Assembly (NCBI GenBank): GCA_916613615.1
Contig: OU744726.1
Span: 15,627,515 to 15,691,514 of the forward strand
DNA length: 64,000 bases
DNA from: Steromphala cineraria
Taxonomy: Eukaryota; Mollusca; Gastropoda; Trochida; Trochidae
Direction: 5' to 3'
This document shows, piece after piece, positions 34,801 through 46,769 of this stretch. Position numbers and translations under genes: made by a program. Under the pieces are notes generated by a model, which had not been told where the DNA came from, did not search any database, and saw nothing but the letters and a program-made list of their open reading frames with translations. The first letter of the stretch is position 1, and each line of letters starts with the position of its first letter.

Positions 34801-37800
34801 AACTGTTGACCAGTTATGCTTCATCATACAAAAAACATACATCTCGTATATCTCATCGATCGTGTATATTACTTTTCCAATCATACTATCCTTAATGAAT
34901 GCTGGTGAACAATTCCATCATTGGTGAATAATTCCATCACAATCAAACGAGTCAGTTTTCAATAACAAATTGGTCATTTGGCCGTTCTTAATGTTAGGTC
35001 CCCAAGCCATGCTAACGTTACAACTGACATCTGTGTAAGTGCTTTAGCTCTTACAGGCGTGAGTAAACCTAAATGCAGAATTTCAACGTGTTATTCTTGT
35101 GGGCAATTGAGACGGTCCGATCGAAGATGTTCCACTCTCTAGTGTCAACATGTTTTCCTGCTTAATTGAATCAACAGTTCTGTTGAAGGTTCACCGAATG
35201 GACAATAGACCAAGGGGATTTGGTTGCTCGCAATGAAATGAGTATACGGTTCTGTTAGGAACGCCTTTATTTGTTGAAAGGTTAGAGAACAAAGCATGAC
35301 AAAGGTGGACCTCTTACTTGGATTATATCGTATACATGTTTGTAAATGTTTAGGGGTACTCCTTTAAAGTCATATATGGATATGGTTAAACTGTGCATCT
35401 CCGAGAATTGTTGATGTGATTTTGACATCGTGAATTGATTTTCCGATGTTCTTTAAAGTATTTAAAGCCGTGTTATCGATTTCATGGATCAGAGAGCAGT
35501 TATTCAAAAAGGACATCAAAGAACACGCAAGCATCCCATACATAAGCAGCAACCATTAGTCATTGACAACTGTATTCAACACCAGGACATCAAAGCCAAG
35601 GACAACTGAACTAAAGAGAGATGGTTCGTGATTCCCAGAGCTTACATCTTACTACTTGCAAAGAACGGTGCAGCATTTAAGCTTCCATACAGAATGATTC
35701 ACAATCATTAGGCATGGGATCATCACTATATCATAATTGGTCTTGTCAATCTCGCAGACAATATACATGAGACAACCAAGTCATGTTTCCTGACTTATTA
35801 GTGTTGTATAAAATCACATTATACAACGAAATCATTACTATCCCAAAAATAATGAGACGGCATGACGCTGGATTAAAGGGTGAAACTGCGGTCAGCTAAA
35901 TGGAAACTATAGTTGGTTTTCTGTATTGTGAGAAAGGGCGGTGAGATTCAGTTTTCAACATAATATAGAACAAAACTCCGGAATCACCGTCAGAAGCCTT
36001 TGTCTTTCATTAAGGACCATTCACGGGTTTACAATGGACTAACTGGCGCTCTGGAACTTATCAGGGTTACAACCAATTGATTTTTGTGTGGACATGATGA
36101 CAATAGTATAGCTATCAGCATAATTTGAAGGAAGAGTTTGGTTTCTGGCGATAAGAGGAATAATTTATAGTCTTCAGTTCAGTACAAGAAAACTTTGTTC
36201 GTCCAAATTATATCTGGTCCGAAGATTGTAACACATTCTATGAAAAGTTTTGCACTTGTGTTGGGCATCACGTCGCATAGTAAATACTTGTTATCGTATT
36301 TTTCGTCGTGTTGGGTGAATGAGACTACCTTCGCATCCAATATTTTGAGAGAACGCTATTTTCGGATCGAAGGTCAACTTGGACCCATCGCTGATGGTAG
36401 TGTGATGTCAGAGTGCAAAAGTAAATAATATCATCTTTAACCTCTTGATTCATTCAACCACCGTGGATTAAATTACAGACCTCAAGGTAAATATTCCATT
36501 TCATCATATATATATAAATGTTATATCCACCTTGTGTCTTGGACTGTTTTGTAATATTCCCGACACTGAAGGTGTTCATTTGTACATGGATGATTTAGGA
36601 TTAAAAAGTATGTTGAGCAAAACTCGTAAGAAAAAATATAAACTTAGAAGAAGCAATGATGATAAAATCATGATGTATACAGTTTATGAGTTATTGTAAA
36701 ATCGCCATAATATATGCCAGTAATATTGACCAAGCACTCACCGGAAATCAAATAATTGAAATGTTATAAAAAAAAACTAAAAAATGCCTCAATGTGTTTG
36801 CAGTTTCAAAAGTCAAAATTACAATTTGCAATCAAACTTCAGTATTCTGCCTTCTGCAGTGAGAATGAAATAACGGTTTAATGAGTTATTGTATTTACGA
36901 AACACGACCAATTATATATGTAGTATAAGGTTAACGAGATACGTGTACTCTCGCCATAAACAGATGGTTAAGGATCGATTAACATGTCGTTAGTAACTCA
37001 GTGGCTTTAAGTGTACAAGCACTTGGTACAACGAGTTTGGTTAGCCAGATAAGAATTTCAGTGATGAGGAAGGAAACTATTGAAACACAATCAAATTGTG
37101 ATCATTGCACACATTACCTCAATACTTGCTGTGATTACAACCAGTTTGTTGTCCTGGTAATTGACACTGATTCATGTGTATTTGTTATTCGATCATAATT
37201 TCTGCAAAAGTCTTGATAAATCTATTGATTGTTTTTTAGTTTTGTACTAGGACGTCATTGACATCAGACAATACTGCAACTTACGCACTTTGAACCTCAA
37301 CTGGTCAAATAGAACACTGAATGATTTTAAAATACGTGAAATTTATTTAGAAACTAAAAAGTAATTTACCTTGTAGAACTAAGCGGCTGTTGAAACAGAT
37401 AATAATTATTAAATACTAGTTTACCAATCTCACAATTATAATAATTATTTAAGCTAGGTATATGACAACTCAATTAGAATAACTGCATTGTGGGAATGAA
37501 TATGTGAAATATTTCCAATTCATATCATTTTTAATATTTAGTGAAAATCACGTCGCTCTTTATCATGAATTTCTTCTTGGAGTTAACGTGTACGTTCAGA
37601 ACGGAGATCAAGTTACCTTTAATTAACTACTATAACTTGTACTTAACTACAATTGGCAACTAACAGGTAGTATATTGTAGTTCTAAAGTTCAACCTGTTA
37701 CGGGTTGTTAACGTGCATCATACTGTATATCTAAAGCTCAAAACCAGATTTGAAGTGACAGTGAGACGTTTGTTGCTTGTCCAAAGCACAAGATAACTTG

Positions 37801-38866
37801 TGATTGATACTTGTTTTTATTAGTATTCAGTCCAATATACCCATGTAAATTGGAGATGCGACATTGGCTGTTGCAGATATAATGTTTTTTCGATTTACAT
37901 GAAGTCAAAAATTAATCGTTATAAGCAATTACAGTATCTCAAAAACTAGTACTGTGTCCTTTGGACGTCAGTTAGCAAACGTGTGTATTGATTAATGTAT
38001 TTTTATGTACAGAGATTCTTCTTTAATCTTCGAGAGGAATATACTTATGCCATCAACTACATTTGTTATCGAAATAGAATGTTTGATATATAACCTGTCA
38101 CTCGAAGGACCAATGAAAAGAAAGAAGGTGTGGCCAATATACCTGCGTCCATATTACTTAAGATGGAAGTCTTAATTATCTAACTTTACATACAAAATTA
38201 CCAGCCATATAAAATAAATAACCTACATTGAATCCCAAGATATTTAAAATAAACTGCACTGGTCAACTTCAGATCTATCATATTATAGACCGGCAAATCG
38301 TATTGGTCTATATGAGACAGCGGGTAAAATAATAAAGGTAGGTATAAGATAATGAAAACTATACCTGTTAATCAACGAATGCAATATCAGGTCATTTATA
38401 CGTACAGTATTCTATCATCAAGGCGGATACTCGATGCTATCAAATAAGCACCGTTCATTACGCAGACATTGCTTATATATTTCTGTTTATAGTTCACAGT
38501 GAGGATACTTTTCTGGGGAACAACGAATGAGGATTGCCTGTGATGACTTTGATGACAGACTTTCATCGAACAGTATTAATAAGACTCCATTATCAACATC
38601 CCTAGGGTAATACCAGCATTTTGCATGTATCGTTCTCATTGGTGATATGCAATGTAATTAACTCATTGTTCATACGATATGATAACATTTGACATGACAA
38701 GGTACACACGGTGTTATTCTTCGATATTTAAATGAACACGAATCCTTTCTAATAAACTCAATCAGTCGAAAGGACAAAACGCACCTGCCTTATTAACTTT
38801 TAAATATATTTTTGTATATGTGTGATAATGTGTCTGGATATATTCCAAGAGGGACGAAAACAACGT
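31887..38866. other. Noncoding stretch between channel and GPCR genes
   Basis: About 7 kb of AT-rich DNA without recognisable exons on either strand. It holds a repeat scrap at 32935-33030 and an X-box-like palindrome GTGTTGCTAGGCAACAC at 33434-33450. Short frames such as 36195-36428 have no family resemblance. Confidence 0.45.
32935..33030 (+). repeat. Scrap of the hammerhead-like element
   Basis: GAATAAAGAAGTTGATTATC, ATGAAATAATCTTCCTT and CACCAACTTCTAGAATGC match the right end of the element at 54624-54937 closely, but the hammerhead-like part is absent. Confidence 0.7.
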
Positions 38867-38875
38867 TATAAATAG
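38867..38875 (+). promoter_or_regulatory. Possible TATA box of GPCR gene A
   Basis: TATAAATAG lies 319 bp before the start codon. Spacing would allow a short 5' UTR of about 290 bp. No supporting initiator was established and an upstream untranslated exon cannot be excluded. Confidence 0.22.
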
Positions 38876-39193
38876 TAATCACATGACCTGAAAGACCAAT
38901 CATATCCTTCGACTTACAAACTGCTAACGGCAATGGACAGGGTAATTACAATGTTATTTCTTTGTATGATAACCAAGGTCTAAAAACGCCGATGATACAT
39001 TAACAAGAAGCTGAAGGATTTGGTTAACAAGACAAAGATGAATAATTCTTCATTTCAAATGTGATATCCCACGCCTGGGTGTGCCAATGATTAATGTATT
39101 CAATCACCTACCTGTTACTACCTGTAAGCCTGATAAACAAAAGCTAAAAGGAAGTAACAAGAGGACATACAAACAGTTTGAAGGAGAAGAAGG

Positions 39194-39437
39194 ATGGAGA
39201 ACAGTTCACTTATCAAGTTCGACCGAAACGAGTTCCTAACTCTTCAACCGGCATTCGCTGTCCCTATTCTGGTCATCCTTGGCGTGGCCACGTTGGTGGG
39301 AACCCTGGGGAACATCCTCATCCTTCTGGCAGTTGCCACGAGGAAACCACTGCAGAATGTCGAGTCCATCTTCATCGTCAATCTGGCCTGTTCAGATCTC
39401 TATGTGACAACCATCGCAGATCCAATGAGTATTATTG
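39194..39437 (+). CDS. GPCR gene A exon 1 (TM1-TM2)
   Basis: ATG at 39194 (GGATGG context), encoding a short extracellular N-terminus, TM1 (VPILVILGVATLVGTLGNIL), the RKPLQN loop and TM2 to ADPMSIIG. Donor G|GTAAGTG at 39438, phase 1. An overlapping frame at 39178-39441 is a shadow. The last 53 nt and the donor are copied twice downstream (39719 and 40053). Confidence 0.94.
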
Positions 39438-40110
39438 GTAAGTGACATTTAGTTGAAATTATTGGGTCTTCAAGACAAAGTCTGGAAGACCTATCGTATT
39501 ATCCGATTCTTCAAGTTCTTTTCTATTATTAGGTCTTCAAGACAAAGTCTGGAAGACCTATTGTTAATATCCGTATTCTTCAAGTTCTTTTCCTTATCAT
39601 TATTTGTAAATTTTTATGAACAAAAACAAAAGTTTTACAGCAAAAACGGCTGCTTCTAAATCAACCAATCTTGGTATTGTGATAGCCCTCACTGTGGAAT
39701 AGACACGTGAAGCTATTGGGCCTGTTCAGATCTTTATGTGAAAACCGTCGCAGATCCAATGAGTATTATTGGTAAGTGACATTTAGTTGAAATTATTGGG
39801 TCTTCAAGACAAAGTCTGGAAGACCTATCGTATTATCCGATTCTTCAAGTTCTTTTCTATTATTAGGTCTTCAAGACAAAGTCTGGAAGACCTATTGTTA
39901 ATATCCGTATTCTTCAAGTTCTTTTCCTTATCATTATTTGTAAATTTTTATGAACAAAAACAAAAGTTTTACAGCAAAAACGGCTGCTTCTAAATCAACC
40001 AATCTTGGTATTGTGATAGCCCTCACTGTGGAATAGACACGTGAAGCTATTGGGCCTGTTCAGATCTTTATGTGAAAACCGTCGCAGATCCAATGAGTAT
40101 TATTGGTGAC
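39385..40110 (+). repeat. 334-bp tandem duplication of exon 1 edge and intron start
   Basis: The segment starting at GGCCTGTTCAGATCT inside exon 1 and running 275 nt past the donor recurs at 39719 and in part at 40053 (period 334). Copy 2 keeps GGTAAGTGAC; copy 3 has lost it (GGTGACATTT). Copies 2 and 3 share changes in the exon-like part (TCTTTATGTGAAAACCGTCG). The intronic parts of copies 1 and 2 look identical. Each full copy holds two 67-bp subrepeats built around the hairpin AGGTCTTC...GAAGACCT. Confidence 0.93.
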
Positions 40111-40429
40111 ATTTAGTGAGAAATCATTTTAGTAATTAAGATTTTCTGGACAACAACTTATTTATTGTGATCCACCTTATTATTCAAATTGGTTAAGCAT
40201 TTACTCCGAAATATTGTTCATTTCACAACAAAGCTGTTGTCATTCTGGAAATATAGCTGCCTGTAAGTATTTCACTTAATGCCCTTAAAGATTTACATTC
40301 TCAGTCACCCAGGGTAGCATGTGTTGCATCCAAACTGTGGATCTATTCCATCTTAAGCTTTCGAGGCTATCTAAATGTCACATTTTGAGATAGATTAACT
40401 GTATGAATTTTTCATTTTAAAAAAGAAAT

Positions 40430-41230
40430 ATTAACTATGAAAAAATTGTAGAAAAAAGAATTGGATGAAAAATATGACTTTAATGAGAAAAAGTCTGATT
40501 GATAAAATAATTTGATTAAATAATGAGTTTGAAGAAAAACAGTACTTTGAGAATCTACTACCTTATGATCTTTTATTTTGATAAAAAAAATTATTTTGAT
40601 GGATTCTTAATTGGTTTTTTATGAAAGTTTGAATTTGAAGAAAAAATGACATTGAATAGAAATCACATAATAAAATGTTAACTTTAAAAAGGGGGACTTC
40701 GAAACAAAATATAAATATATGTTTTAGACACGAACGTTTACATTAGATAGTTTTTTTTATAAAAAAATAACTTTGCTGGTAAAAGAATGATACAATAATT
40801 TGATGAAATATTGACTTTGGTTAGTTTCAAGAAAAATCCTTTGAAGAAAATCACCTCATGAAATGTTAATTTGATGAAAATATTGACTTTAATTGATTAC
40901 CTAACATGTCATTTGAAATATTGTGTTCGATGAAAAAATGGTATTGTGTTTGTTGATATATCGACTTTGACTATGAACATTAATGTTAATTTTGATTAAA
41001 AGGGGGACTTAAGAAATAAGTTAAAGCTTGTTTTAGACATCCACATTAAGATGCTTTTTTAAAATTGATTTTAATGGTAAAAAAAATTAATGATTAAATG
41101 AAATATTGATTTTGATAACTTGGAAGAGAATATTTGGTAATGGAACTTGTTTACGTGTTTGATAAAAAAATTGACTTTGATGGAATTGTTTAATAAGTGT
41201 CTCGTAGAATATTGATGAATAAGTTACCTT
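40430..41230. repeat. Degenerate low-complexity region
   Basis: Many imperfect repeats of a theme like TTGATGAAATATTGACTTTG, plus A-rich and T-rich runs, within the GPCR intron. Two larger related blocks (AAAGGGGGACTT near 40687 and 41000) suggest an old expanded array. Confidence 0.5.
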
Positions 41231-41675
41231 GAAAAACACCTTGTAAAGGTAGCGAGTTATATATTCGACCATGATTTATGTGAAAACATTTTTAAGATCG
41301 CAGTTTCAATAGCAGCACCAATCCTTGCCATCTGCATGTCCGAACAAAACTAGGTCCGGTCGTAAACAATTATATTGCATTTTGCGAGTCGTACAAGGGC
41401 ATTTGCGTTTTCAGAATATTGTGAATTTTCCACAAACAATGTGTTTCTTATCATCCATTACTTTAGGACTGTTGTGGAAAGCTGACAATTCAGGTTATGC
41501 CATAATGTCTGTATTTATTAACAATTCATACAACATTTTTATAAATGTTTGCGTTTGAAGTAGACGTGATGACTCTATTCAAAAACTTTTTGAATCCTAT
41601 CCGGCCCATAACTTCAGAACTTTATTTTGATCAAACATGTTATCAAGATACATAATGACAGGAATGTTTGTAATT

Positions 41676-42800
41676 ATCCCCCGTCGCGCGTTTAGGGGAT
41701 ACAGTATTGAGCAGCGTCCGTCCGTACGTACGTACGTCCATACGAATGAAAAATTGAATAACTCAAAACCTATTGACCAGATTATTTTCAATTTTTTGTA
41801 TATAGCTTCATCATCATGAGATTAAGGTCCATATAGAGGTTCATGACCATGACCATTTCAAGGTCACACCGAGACTTTGAAATTTTTCCCTTGTCAGCGG
41901 GATATCTCAAGAACCATTCACTTACACAGTGCATCTTATTGGGAAGGTGCCGGGCCCAGTCGATTTTGATGACCTTCACATTATTTTCAAGGTCACAGCG
42001 AGGCTTTGAAAATTTCAGCATTGAAACCTGCATTTTAGGCTTGTCAGCGGGATATCTCAAGAACCATAAACTGGATTCTCTTCATAATTTACACATAGCA
42101 TCTTATTGGGAAAGCTTCGGGCCCAGTTGATTTTGGTGACCTTCATATTATTTTCAAGGTCACAACTAGGCTTTGAAAATTTTAGCATTGAAACCTGCAT
42201 TTTAGGCTTGTCAGTGGGATATCTCAAGAGCCATTAAGTGTTCACTAGATTGCCTTCATAAGTTAAGCAAAGCATCTTATTGGGTAGACGCAGGACAAAG
42301 TCAATTTTGATGACCTTCACATTGTGTTCAAGGTCACAGCAGAACTTTTGATTTATCATCAATTTACCTGCATGTAAAGCTTGTGAGTGTGATATCTCAA
42401 GTGTCATTCACTGGACTCTTTTCATAAATCTATTTTAGGAAGATACCGGGCCAGTTTGGTTTTGGTGGCTTTCACATTTTTTTCAAGTCACAGTTAAACC
42501 AACATGCATTAAGTAGGCCGATATGTTAAGAACTGTTCTCTGTATTCTCGTCTTATTTTGCACAAGGCTTCTTATTTGGAAGACCCAGGAACCAGTCGAT
42601 TTGTTATTGTCTCAATGACATCCAGTAGCATGACAAGTGTAGACAAGTGTGTCTATGTATACATTATGTTTTTTGTTATCAATTTGCGGCGGGGGATCTT
42701 GTCACCTTTGTGACAAATACTTGTTATCTAACAAATACGTGTTGGTAACATGTGACAAATCTGTTCAAAATTCTATTACAAGTCTTGTCCGCCGCAAAAC
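41676..42800 (+). mobile_element. Pearl/HINE-like tandem-repeat element 1 with TCAAGGTCA array
   Basis: Bounded by ATCCCCCGTCGCGC at the left and its near-complement GCGGCGGGGGAT at 42686. Next to the left end is a short microsatellite (CGTCCGTCCGTACGTACG), followed by about four diverged tandem units (129-174 bp) with the phrase TTGTCAGCGGGATATCTCAA. This order (short inverted ends, microsatellite, tandem core) matches the pearl family of bivalves and Helentron-derived HINEs. Each unit carries TCAAGGTCA (41858, 41987, 42154, 42328; a broken one at about 42483). Confidence 0.7.
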
Positions 42801-43410
42801 TTCAGAACTTATGTATTTCTTTGATATCGATCATACCGGTATGTATGGTTGAGAACTAGAATGTGAAAGAAGTTACCTTGGGTTTTGGAAAAAAGGTTTG
42901 GACATAAATGGATCGCAAACGTAAATTGCGTGATCTGACAGGTACAAAGTGGATCAAGATTTACATGATGCATTAAATCTCTCCGAAAACTCTCACTGAT
43001 CAGTTATCGCCAGCAAATTAGCTATATTTTCGGATCTGCGATTTTTTTCGTGATGCAACATCCGTGCATGAACATCAGTTCGTTTGTCGGGCTAAGTTCT
43101 CGTGTCAATCCTACCACAGTGTTAAACCGCCACCGACAAATAATAGATTGCACTTTTAGAGTACCGGAAGAAGGGTTTCACGTCGCTTTTAGCGCCCTCT
43201 CTGGTGTACCATGTGCCGTAGAAGACATTATTTCCAACACGCAACCTGCTCTAAATTTTTGATATGCTCATTTCTTTCGCATTGAGCATCCAATTCCTGT
43301 GAAATCTTTGATACAATTTACAATAGGAGTAAGAAATAACTTTGCTTGCTTTCAATTTCTCATCTCAATTGCTTTAATTTTAAATTCGTATGTCCACACT
43401 GCTGTGTAAA

Positions 43411-43656
43411 GCTTTTACATTGACCCAACTGCATTTATAAAACTCGATGGATCGAGTTGAGATTGGTTCAAGCTGTTACATTGACCCAACTGCATTTATA
43501 AAAATCGATGGATCGAGTTAAGATTGGTTCAAGATTTTACATTGACCCAACTGCATTTATAAAAATCGATGGATCGAGTTAAGATTGGTTCAAGATTTTA
43601 CATTGACCCAACTGCATTTATAAAAATCGATGGATCGAGTTAAGATTGGTTCAAGC
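43411..43656. repeat. 61-bp minisatellite, 4 copies (GPCR intron)
   Basis: Exact 61-bp period with TTACATTGACCCAACTGCAT at 43415, 43476, 43537 and 43598. Each unit contains the palindrome CTCGATGGATCGAG or TCGATGGATCGA. Copies 2-4 are almost identical. Its sequence is unrelated to the 61-bp array at 5042. Confidence 0.95.
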
Positions 43657-43879
43657 ACAAGTGATATGTACAATGTAAGAATTTCGCTTCAATGGTGCAT
43701 AGCCTTTTTTCTGTCTATCCCTTTAGTAAAATACCTTTATATAGAAAAACTAAAATATTTATGTAAAGCAAGTTTATAAAGTGATTTGCATTATATGTAA
43801 TTCTTGACTTTGGTTATAGAGAATTCGCTCCCAGAGCGCTTTTGAGCGAATATAAATTACTCCGGAAGGGTAAGAACCT

Positions 43880-44600
43880 TTTTATCCCACCGGTATGTAA
43901 TACCGTGGGATATAGTCATCGCCCTGTCCGTCTGTATGTCCGTCCGTCCGTCCGTCCGTCCGTAATCATTTCGTTTCCGGAGCAGAACTCAAAAACCGGT
44001 CCATATATCTTTCTGAAACTTTACATGTGTATTGCCCACCTACTGAAGTGGTGCCTTTTGATATTTTCAAATTTCTGATAATTATATTTTTTATTATTTC
44101 CATGGAAACGGCTCTTATTTGGACTCTGTTCATGAAAGGTTTCGTTTCCGGAGCAGAACTCAAAAACCGGTCCACATATCTTTCTTAAACTTTACATGTG
44201 TATTGCTCACCTACTGAAGTGGTGCCTTTTGATATTTTCACATTTCTGAAAATTTTATTTTTTATTATTTCCATGGAAACGGCTCTTATTTGGACTCATG
44301 AAAGGTTTCGTTTCATATATATAAAACCGGTCCACATATCTTTCTTAAACTTTACATGTGTATTGCCCACCTACTGAAGTGGTGCCTTTTGATATTTTCA
44401 CATTTCTGAAAATTTTATTTTTCATTATTTCCATGGAAACGGCTCTTATTTGGACTCTGTTCATGAAAGGTTTCGTTTCATATATATTAGCTTATACTAT
44501 TATGAACCTTGCTTGAAAAATTTACAATTATCTTTCAAAGGTTTACATCTTACGACCATGTGGAACCGGTGGGATATGTCATCTTCTGATGACTCTTGTT
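43880..44600 (+). mobile_element. Pearl/HINE-like tandem-repeat element 2
   Basis: Ends TATCCCACCGGTATG (43883) and ACCGGTGGGATATGTCATC (44564) are inverted. Near the left end is a small palindrome (CCACCGGT...ACCGTGGG) and a GTCC microsatellite (43938-43962). Three tandem units of about 171 bp follow (TCGTTTCCGGAGCAGAACTC at 43971 and 44142, a shortened one at 44308), each with CCATGGAAACGGCTC. Same architecture as the element at 41676 but different sequence. Confidence 0.72.
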
Positions 44601-45555
44601 TCCTTGTTGAATGACATCTGCATTTATCAATGAGAATATATGATGTTTAATACTTAATTAAAGTCATAACGGAAAAATATATTTTGGTTATTTATTTTAT
44701 GTAAGTTTTGAAATGTGTTTGTTTCGTTATCTGCTGAACTCGTATTAGTTTAAGCATGCTGTTACTTTGTTTGAAGTTATAACATATTCGCCTCCCATAA
44801 AGCTGTAAAATTGTCCGGAGGGTAAATGTAGCCCTTCTGACTTTTGAATGTAGATCAAGTATCATTGAAATCCAATAGAACCCGTCACTCGTACTTTAGT
44901 TCGTTTCTGGGCGTCGTACCGGTAAGCATTGTCTGTGACCTTTCAGTCCATAAATTCAAACAGTCAGAAGCCCGATGAATAGTAAAAGTGTGCCGTTTGA
45001 ATCTGGTCTCATAGCTGACTACATCGGTACGTGAGTTGGAAGGGTCATCTAACACTACATCCATGGAACAGATCAGAGTATATTTATTTAAACTCTGACA
45101 TAACTGCAGTTGTGAGATAACTTGCTATTTCTTAATGTAAATAAAGTAATAACATCTCCTTCCAAACATCCTGGTTCTTATATCATTTAGTTACACTGAT
45201 GGTTACACGTTTAACCAGGAAGCTTTCATAGAGCTCCATTTATGACGTATATAAAATTCTTAATGCACTGTGATGTCGGATACTGACACCTACATCACAC
45301 TTTAAGTGAATATGCTATTATTAATATTCAAATGTGACAATATTATATAACATACTCTTCTATTCATGTTAGGTTTTTGTTCTCCAATAATATATTGACT
45401 TACTTATGGACTTTGTGTTCGTTGAAACTGACACATTTCTGCATTAAAGACATTTTAGTGTAACACTCGATTGCAGTAATATTATGTTTACTATTTTGTA
45501 ACAAACAGTTTTTCCTCTCAGCAGCATGAATTAATTTCCTATTCCTTTGTTGCAG

Positions 45556-46376
45556 GCAAGTTGGAAGGTTATGGTTTCTTCGACCGAGTCCCGGGTCTGT
45601 GTAGAGGTATCGGGTCGCTGTGTACCATATCCTGTGTAACATCCCTGATGACCATCGCCGCCATGTCCTGTAACCGGTACGTCTACATCGTCCACAACAA
45701 ACACTACACCAAGATCTTCAAGCCTCGCTACTGTGTCCTCTACTGCTGCATCTTCTACTGCGTTGGTTTGTCTCTTGTTCTCCTCAACCTGGCCGACATC
45801 GGCGACCATTCCTTCGACCACAAGAGCCTTGAGTGCATTTGGGAACGGATGGCCACCTACCCTTACACCATAGTCTTCTCAATCGTAATGGTGTGGATCC
45901 CAATCATAGTCACGGGGTTCTCTTACCTGCATATGTACATCCATGTTAAAGCTGCTAGATCGAGGGTTCACAATGCTAGGTCGATCAACTCTAAACAGTC
46001 CCAGATGACGTCTGGTTTCAACTTGGCTAAAACACTCTTCATCATCTACTGCGTGTTTTCAACGTGCTGGATCCCCTACGCCTTGTTGATCGTCCTCGAC
46101 TCCCAAAACACCTTCAGTCACGAGCTGCACGTGTTTATCGTGGTCTTCGCCCACCTCCATCCGTCAATCAACTGGCTTGTTTATTTCATGACTAACCGAA
46201 AGTTCAGCAACGCTTTCATCGAAATACTGCATCTGAGGAAGATGTTCCCTGTTAGACGTCAGACGGTGGTGTCTGTAACGGGAAACAGGAATGGACTTGC
46301 CAAAAACAATGCAAATGGGGGAGGGAGCTTATCCAATCACGCTCCGCCCTTATCTAATACGGGTTCTCAGCCGTAA
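45556..46376 (+). CDS. GPCR gene A exon 2 (TM3-TM7, C-tail)
   Basis: Acceptor TTTGTTGCAG, stop TAA at 46374-46376. It starts with KLEGYGFFDRVPGLC, encodes TM3 to TM7 and a Ser/Asn/Gly-rich tail of about 60 residues (GNRNGLAKNNANGGGSLSN). It is much richer in GC than the surrounding DNA, as expected for selected coding sequence. No AATAAA is seen within 390 bp; a LINE begins at about 46770. Confidence 0.96.
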
Positions 46377-46769
46377 ACAGTGAAATCAAACGACGAACTC
46401 TTGCTTCTGTTCAGAGGAACTTTCTGTACAAAACCCACAAAGGAGTCAATTATAAATTAGTTTACTGAACCGTTGACTGAATATTTATACAATTTGGATA
46501 TTGTTATATCAATTCAAATTTTTTTCTCATTGTTTCACATCTCTGTTCAATATGATCAGTAAATGGAAATTGCCTTTAGTGTAATATTTGGATTATACTC
46601 ATTTCGATATTTTCAATCTTTTCCCATTATTTTGTCACTAGCTAGTGATTTTGATTGACCACTTTGTCCTGTATTTCATCATCTTACAACAACATTATAA
46701 TACAGAAAATTCATGTTTATAATGATAATAATATGTTCATTTTATAGTGGTTGTCCAAGGTGCTAGAGA

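Larger units (their letters stand above)
39194..46376 (+). other. Gene A: rhodopsin-class GPCR, melatonin-receptor-like, 2 exons
   Basis: Exons 39194-39437 and 45556-46376 join in phase 1 to give 354 residues. All seven membrane segments are present: GN in TM1 (N40), NLACSDL in TM2 (D68), C97 and NRY (121-123) in TM3, C175 in loop 2, P197 in TM5, CWIP (252-255) in TM6 and NWLVY (287-291) in TM7. The N-terminus has an NSS glycosylation site. NRY in place of DRY and a non-Pro NxxxY box are features of melatonin receptors and their orphan invertebrate relatives. TM4 lacks the usual Trp at 4.50. The ligand is unknown; other small-molecule or orphan class A families are possible. The intron of 6118 bp is crowded with repeats. 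Confidence 0.93.

Noticed and set aside
36195..36428. 77-codon frame in the intergenic region
   Set aside because: No recognisable domain, start context or neighbouring exon.
39178..39441. 87-codon frame overlapping GPCR exon 1
   Set aside because: Shadow frame; the 39194 frame encodes TM1-TM2 and matches gene B.
45531..45821. 96-codon minus-strand frame across GPCR exon 2
   Set aside because: Antisense shadow of the conserved TM3-TM4 coding sequence.
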